The notes beneath the pieces were generated by a model, which saw only the letters and a program-made list of their open reading frames with translations, was not told where the DNA came from and made no database searches. Shown piece by piece: positions 6,597-7,524 of a stretch of DNA of 7,524 bases. Made by a program: the position numbers and the translations under genes. Numbering within the stretch: position 1 is the first letter of the stretch; every line of letters starts with the position of its first letter. Origin of the DNA: an uncultured Bacteroidales bacterium (GTDB lineage: Bacteria > Bacteroidota > Bacteroidia > Bacteroidales > Bacteroidaceae); contig CACZRQ010000202.1 of assembly GCA_902783615.1 (NCBI GenBank), forward strand, positions 1 to 7,524, written 5' to 3'.

Positions 6597-7037
6597 ATGG
6601 AGAAACAAGTCATACAATCTGTAGGATTTAGGAATATCAGCCAGGATGGCAAGGTGACAGGCTTCCAGGTAAAGATTCGATTGCCTTATTACAGAGGCGT
6701 TTTCTTGAGTCAGGTAAAGGTCGGCTCCATCGTTGTTGACGGCGAGGAGATCAAGAAAGACCGCATCTTGTGGCGTCTGAATGGTTCCGATTACACTTGG
6801 CAGGAGATGCTGAAGGCGGGTAATGTTCATTGGAACCCGCTGGAGCTGGTTACTCTGATTGTTGATAAGCCCGGTGGCCTGAAGCAGGGTTATCACGACC
6901 TGAAGTACAGCTATGCCTGCACCCACTCTTACATGCCACCTGTGATGGAAGACCTCATGCAGCCCGACAAGGAGGAAACCGTCTATCTGGTAGAGTTCGG
7001 CCATATTCACAACACTCGTAGGCTGATTATTGTGTAA
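6597..7037 (+). CDS. DUF6379 / C-glycoside deglycosidase beta subunit-like protein
   Basis: 146 residues, with no signal peptide or membrane segment. The sequence follows the pattern recalled for the beta subunit of bacterial C-glycoside deglycosidases: an N-terminal FRN with KVTGFQVKIRLP, then YYRGVFLS (31-38), VDGE (47-50), a Trp-containing strand (HWNP, 78-81), KPGGLKQGYHDL (91-102) and SYMPP (111-115), predicted mostly beta. In characterised systems this small protein binds the TIM-barrel subunit and helps form the active site; alone it is not an enzyme. Here it lies 17 bp behind the barrel gene with a strong ribosome binding site, consistent with stoichiometric production. Oddly, it lacks the Tat signal its partner carries, so it would have to be carried out with the folded partner, or the two work apart. 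The family call is from recognised motifs without a database search; a generic hypothetical protein is the alternative. Confidence 0.85.
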   Translation: MEKQVIQSVGFRNISQDGKVTGFQVKIRLPYYRGVFLSQVKVGSIVVDGEEIKKDRILWRLNGSDYTWQEMLKAGNVHWNPLELVTLIVDKPGGLKQGYHDLKYSYACTHSYMPPVMEDLMQPDKEETVYLVEFGHIHNTRRLIIV

Positions 7038-7069
7038 GCTTCAAATAAGGAAGCACTTGGCTAATTATA

Positions 7070-7106
7070 AAAGGACGGTGGAGTTGTTGAGGCTCCATCG
7101 TCCTTT
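7070..7106 (+). terminator. Hairpin terminator after the TIM-barrel/DUF6379 operon
   Basis: The arms AAAGGACGGTGGAG (7070-7083) and CTCCATCGTCCTTT (7093-7106) form a 14-bp stem with a single G-U pair and a 9-nt loop (7084-7092). It lies 32 bp after the stop codon. The downstream tract is short (TTTAACATATT), so it is a modest intrinsic terminator, with A residues before and T residues after making it partly bidirectional. Confidence 0.8.
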
Positions 7107-7379
7107 AACATATTATGAAAGGTTTAGTCTTTCTTATTCGAATGAATCTGGACAAATCACAGATGATTGGAATAGTTATGACACTCTCATAATAGTGATA
7201 GTATGATATTCCGCTGAATATCTATTTTGTTATCAGTTCTATCTTCCCGTTGAGGAAAGGCTTCCATTCATCGGCTCAGTGAACCTCTATCATACTTTTC
7301 TATATATGGTTTATGCTGCAAATGTACAAAGAATAATCAAATATTAGTTCTAAAGTATACATATAATAGATGTTTTTGG
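7107..7379. other. Intergenic region without a recognisable gene
   Basis: About 270 AT-rich bases separate the terminator from the next promoter. Only very short frames are present (25-26 codons on either strand), none with a convincing leader. There is a near-palindrome GGCTCAGTGAACC (7273-7285) with one mismatched pair, and a TACATTTG box on the minus strand (7319-7326) in the common Bacteroidetes context GCAAATGTACAAA. The box has no matching -33 element and no gene follows it. No RNA gene, transposon end or CRISPR repeat was recognised. Confidence 0.6.
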
Positions 7380-7387
7380 TATATTTG
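7380..7387 (+). promoter_or_regulatory. Bacteroidetes-type -7 box (TATATTTG) for the last gene
   Basis: TATATTTG followed by GCAA matches TAnnTTTG exactly and lies 24 bp before the ATG at 7412, giving a leader of roughly 18 nt rich in A and T. No clear TTTG -33 element is seen 19-21 bp upstream. Confidence 0.65.
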
Positions 7388-7411
7388 CAACTGTTTTAAA
7401 CAAGTAATTAT

Positions 7412-7524
7412 ATGGAAACATTCTATCACGGCACATCTGTGCTTTTCAAGAAGTTTGATATTGCCCATGCTTTGGAAGGCGATGGCAAGGCGAAATTTGG
7501 TTTTGGTACTTATGTCACAGAGTC
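7412..7524 (+). CDS. N-terminal fragment of a putative ADP-ribosyltransferase-fold (DUF3990-like) protein
   Basis: The frame opens with ATG at 7412 and is cut by the window edge after 37 complete codons. The visible residues run FYHGTSVLFKKFD, then HALEGDGKAKFG, then FGTYVTE. The opening HGT/S strand followed about 20-25 residues later by FGxGxYxT is the NAD-binding pattern of DUF3990/PARP-like ADP-ribosyltransferase folds, where the His and the Tyr hold NAD. Such proteins in bacteria are often toxins, polyvalent phage/mobile-element proteins or members of toxin-antitoxin pairs. The catalytic C-terminal part lies outside the window, so activity and partner cannot be judged. The start is supported by a TATATTTG box 24 bp upstream and an A-rich leader (AAACAAGTAATTAT). 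The coding call is firm; the family call is tentative. Confidence 0.65.
   Translation, partial: METFYHGTSVLFKKFDIAHALEGDGKAKFGFGTYVTE

Noticed and set aside
6576..7010. Minus-strand frame of 144 codons opposite the DUF6379 gene
   Set aside because: The plus strand has an ideal ribosome binding site, an operon partner and family motifs; the minus frame has none of these.
7115..7192. 25-codon frame after the terminator, and a 26-codon minus-strand frame nearby
   Set aside because: Both are very short, lack a convincing leader and show no recognisable motif; frames of this size are expected by chance.
7319..7326. TACATTTG box on the minus strand as a real promoter
   Set aside because: There is no -33 element at 19-21 bp and no gene downstream before the terminator; the GCAAATGTACAAA context is very common in Bacteroidetes intergenic DNA.

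Overview
The window looks like chromosomal DNA of a gut-type Bacteroidales bacterium, most likely Prevotella/Segatella or a close relative. The sequence evidence is three TAnnTTTG promoter -7 boxes of Bacteroidetes type next to gene starts, A-rich rather than Shine-Dalgarno leaders for most genes, and protein types familiar from this group (a FucP-type sugar permease, a free-standing MetH activation domain, and twin-arginine TIM-barrel sugar isomerase-like proteins). The genus is an inference.

Layout. Positions 1-495 (+) hold the C-terminal half of a FucP-like sugar/H+ symporter that starts outside the window. A tightly packed five-gene minus-strand cluster runs from 5459 down to 429: a DPM1-like polyprenol-phosphate mannosyltransferase, a dihydroorotase (ATGA overlap with the gene before it), a Tat/lipoprotein TIM-barrel protein, a stand-alone cobalamin-dependent methionine synthase reactivation domain, and a membrane-anchored metallophosphoesterase. 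Gaps are 4 to 18 bp and one promoter is visible in front, so it reads as one operon of housekeeping and envelope functions. Its last gene overlaps the permease tail to tail by 67 bp. The reactivation-domain gene begins inside a run of five 7-bp repeats, followed by a small hairpin.

Divergent from this operon, with its own promoter, is a two-gene plus-strand unit (5590-7037) closed by a hairpin terminator. The first gene encodes a Tat-exported TIM-barrel protein with a full Glu/Asp/His/Glu metal-ligand set. The second encodes a 146-residue protein recognised as a DUF6379 / C-glycoside deglycosidase beta-subunit-like protein, with an unusually strong ribosome binding site. Together they look like the alpha and beta subunits of a C-glycoside (or 3-keto-glycoside) cleaving lyase. 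Only the alpha subunit has an export signal, which suggests a periplasmic version of a complex known from cytoplasmic systems. This is the most interesting part of the window. The oxidoreductase that would normally make the 3-keto substrate is not encoded here.

After about 300 bp of mostly featureless intergenic DNA, another TATATTTG promoter precedes the start of a gene (7412 onward) whose first 37 residues resemble an ADP-ribosyltransferase-fold (DUF3990-like) protein; it is cut off by the window edge.
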